Shown here: positions 62,595 to 64,000 of the stretch, one piece after another
Layout of the letters: every line of letters starts with the position of its first letter
How positions within the stretch are numbered: position 1 is the first letter of the stretch
Virus record (IMG/VR): IMGVR_UViG_3300036719_002274
Location: 97,046-161,045 of that record
DNA: 64,000 nt
From: a virus
Strand: one strand, 5' to 3'
The notes under the pieces: generated by a model
Told to the model about the DNA's origin: nothing
The model's input: only the letters and a program-made list of their open reading frames with translations
Database searches by the model: none
Position numbers and translations under genes: made by a program

Positions 62595-64000
62595 TTACAG
62601 TAAAGCGGGTATCAAGTCCACATTCTTCTTGATAGGCGTAAGTTTGAACAACTCCGCACTTTCCTGTGGCGTCAACCCACTCACTCCTGTTTCAATAGCG
62701 TATACCTTGTCTGGTTCTATCTGTATGCTCCCGCTCGACGGGGCGATGAGTGCGCCGCCATCGTCGCGGTAGATTCTCGCTCCCACTAGGCGTACGGGGT
62801 TTGCGGTCACATTATCCAGATTCAAAGTCATAACGGTCGTTACTATCCTGTAATTAACCAAGTCTTCGGCCACACATGTCCCGAAATAGTGGCGTATCCC
62901 GAGTTCTGTCGTAAGATTGAAATGATACCATGCATACATGCGCTGCACCGTCGTGATACCGTCAGGGTCGTCAAGTTCTATCTGAACATCATTGTATGAT
63001 GCCGTAAACTCCGTTATCGCGCTTCCGTCTATACCATTGGACACGTAAACCGTGTCTACCACCTGAGTATCAACAAAAGATGAACCCTGCACACCTGCGG
63101 CACTGTTAAGTTCCAAGCCAAGGTACCCAACCTTCGTTGCCCGCAGGCGTATGGTGTCTCCCTCACTGATACCGACCCCTCCAGTGTAGCTGTATTCGTA
63201 CCCGACCCCAGCCAACACCACGTTCTCGATCTCCGTGTCCGTTGTCACATTGAACAGCTGCACCCGCGATCCAGCCAGCAAGGTTGCGTGGGAGATCGTG
63301 GCGATCTGCGGCGTGGTGTAGTACGTGCCGTCATCGGACTGGAATCGTGCGAATCCCGCGATAGCGTTGTCGGAGCCGTCTACCACACGGACACCCTTCA
63401 AGGATGCTCCTGCTGATCCGAACAGGGTGCCTCTCGACGTTTCCACCTCAGCTCCGACCGCTACGACCATCGCAGGTAGTGCCATGTTGTGATAACCAGT
63501 GACTAGCGAGTATGCGTCCTGCGCTGTATGCCACGAGATATACTGAGCGATCTGCGCAGCCGTGGAACTGTCGGATACCGTTATCGTGATTGAATATTCT
63601 TTGCCTTCCCAAGTTACAGGAGAAGCACCATGGTTGGTTACTGTGATTCCTAATGCCCCTGGGTCTGTATCTGGTATTGCACTATTAGTTTGATTAAGCG
63701 GAAAACTTGCTCCATCTTCTGTAAGTGTAAACGGAGTTTCTACTTCGTTCCAACCTGCTTTACGAACTCTTACTGTGCAAGAAGCATCAGAATACCAAGC
63801 TGGATATAAGTTTGGAGTTGTCGCTGATTTTACATCAAGGAGTTTTCCATTACTATTTTGAAACACAGCACCAAGTGAACCAGCCTGAGTGTTTGACAGA
63901 GCTACTTTAGGTTCATTGTATGGATAAGGATTATCAGTTAGTGTCTGTTGTGTTGTATCACAGAACATAGATACAGCACGAAGTAAATTACTTGTGTTAG
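62595..64000 (-). CDS. tail fibre/appendage protein, partial 5' end
   Basis: The frame is open to the window edge (residues before MFCDTTQQTL continue upstream as SNLLRAVS), so the N-terminus lies outside. At least 468 residues. The sequence is beta-rich with Ig-like and fibre-type segments (WEGKEYSITITVSDSS; YISWHTAQDAYSLV). The stretch about 62640-63600 is clearly GC-rich; both ends return to AT-rich codons. Likely a receptor-binding protein with an acquired central domain. Confidence 0.7.
   Translation of the reverse strand, partial: NTSNLLRAVSMFCDTTQQTLTDNPYPYNEPKVALSNTQAGSLGAVFQNSNGKLLDVKSATTPNLYPAWYSDASCTVRVRKAGWNEVETPFTLTEDGASFPLNQTNSAIPDTDPGALGITVTNHGASPVTWEGKEYSITITVSDSSTAAQIAQYISWHTAQDAYSLVTGYHNMALPAMVVAVGAEVETSRGTLFGSAGASLKGVRVVDGSDNAIAGFARFQSDDGTYYTTPQIATISHATLLAGSRVQLFNVTTDTEIENVVLAGVGYEYSYTGGVGISEGDTIRLRATKVGYLGLELNSAAGVQGSSFVDTQVVDTVYVSNGIDGSAITEFTASYNDVQIELDDPDGITTVQRMYAWYHFNLTTELGIRHYFGTCVAEDLVNYRIVTTVMTLNLDNVTANPVRLVGARIYRDDGGALIAPSSGSIQIEPDKVYAIETGVSGLTPQESAELFKLTPIKKNVDLIPALL
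62630..63600. other. GC-rich mosaic segment
   Basis: Composition visibly switches from AT-rich to GC-rich near 63600 and back near 62630, inside one open frame without frame disruption. Third positions become G/C-rich (e.g. GCC, CTC, ACC codons). Looks like a horizontally acquired fibre domain. Confidence 0.7.

Noticed and set aside
1-64000. CRISPR array or IS element
   Set aside because: No regularly spaced repeat array or transposase-like ORF with terminal inverted repeats was seen; only the intragenic 54-bp fibre repeats.

Overview
The window is a stretch of a large, AT-rich, double-stranded DNA tailed-phage genome. The evidence is densely packed small genes with overlapping ATGA/TAATG junctions, an rIIA/rIIB-like pair, phage tRNAs, free-standing homing endonucleases, a dUTPase, a phage-type DNA ligase, and a tail-collar/tail-fibre cluster. 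The number of auxiliary genes (more than 100 CDS in 64 kb, most of them early or accessory) suggests a jumbo or near-jumbo phage. Several lipobox and signal-peptide proteins fit a bacterial host with a lipoprotein pathway. The host cannot be named from the sequence.

Layout: 1-44.5 kb is almost entirely + strand. 1-13 kb holds small unknown genes, the rIIA/rIIB-like pair, a SprT-like protein, two good tRNAs (Lys-UUU, Leu-UAA), two odd tRNA-like RNAs and two structured non-coding stretches. 13-28.8 kb is rich in nucleic-acid repair: a deaminase-like protein, a DRB0094-type RNA ligase, a macro-domain protein, a PNK-like kinase, a RlaP-like nucleotidyltransferase, an SPFH membrane protein, RtcB, KptA/Tpt1 and a DNA ligase. 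29-38.6 kb has an ABC-ATPase/GNAT fusion, metallophosphatase, deoxyribosyltransferase-like protein, a 280-nt structured RNA with its own promoter, the NadM-Nudix plus NadV pair for NAD+ salvage, a Pth2-like protein and a HAD-like protein. 38.7-42 kb is the most striking locus: a radical SAM/SPASM-like enzyme followed by five tandem unrelated proteins that all start with the same 16-residue tag, MKIRxGFVSNSSSSSF. 42-44.5 kb continues with a P-loop kinase, dUTPase and NADAR protein. 44.5-46.7 kb is a minus-strand island (DUF1353-like, zincin, zinc ribbon, HNH remnant, FN3 protein). 46.8-53.3 kb returns to + (second deoxyribosyltransferase, PRTase, YopX-like, phosphoesterase, CCA-adding-like enzyme), interrupted by a minus HNH gene. 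53.3-64 kb is minus-strand: small zinc proteins, then tail collar protein, a metacaspase-like protein, a lipoprotein, a coiled-coil membrane protein, a 1259-residue beta-helix fibre, and a fibre gene running off the edge with a conspicuously GC-rich insert.

How the genes fit together: two anti-defence themes are plausible. One is RNA repair after tRNA cleavage (PNK-like, RlaP-like, two ligases, KptA, CCA enzyme, Pth2, phage tRNAs). The other is NAD+/ADP-ribose metabolism (NadV + NadM-Nudix, macro domain, NADAR, KptA). Transcription appears to use TTGACA-17-TANNNT promoters. A clear subset places the ATG only 6-7 nt after the -10 box, so these mRNAs should be leaderless. Minus-strand structural genes instead often carry a TATAAATA-like element upstream, reminiscent of T4-type late promoters. 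All functional assignments are by reading motifs; no database search was run.
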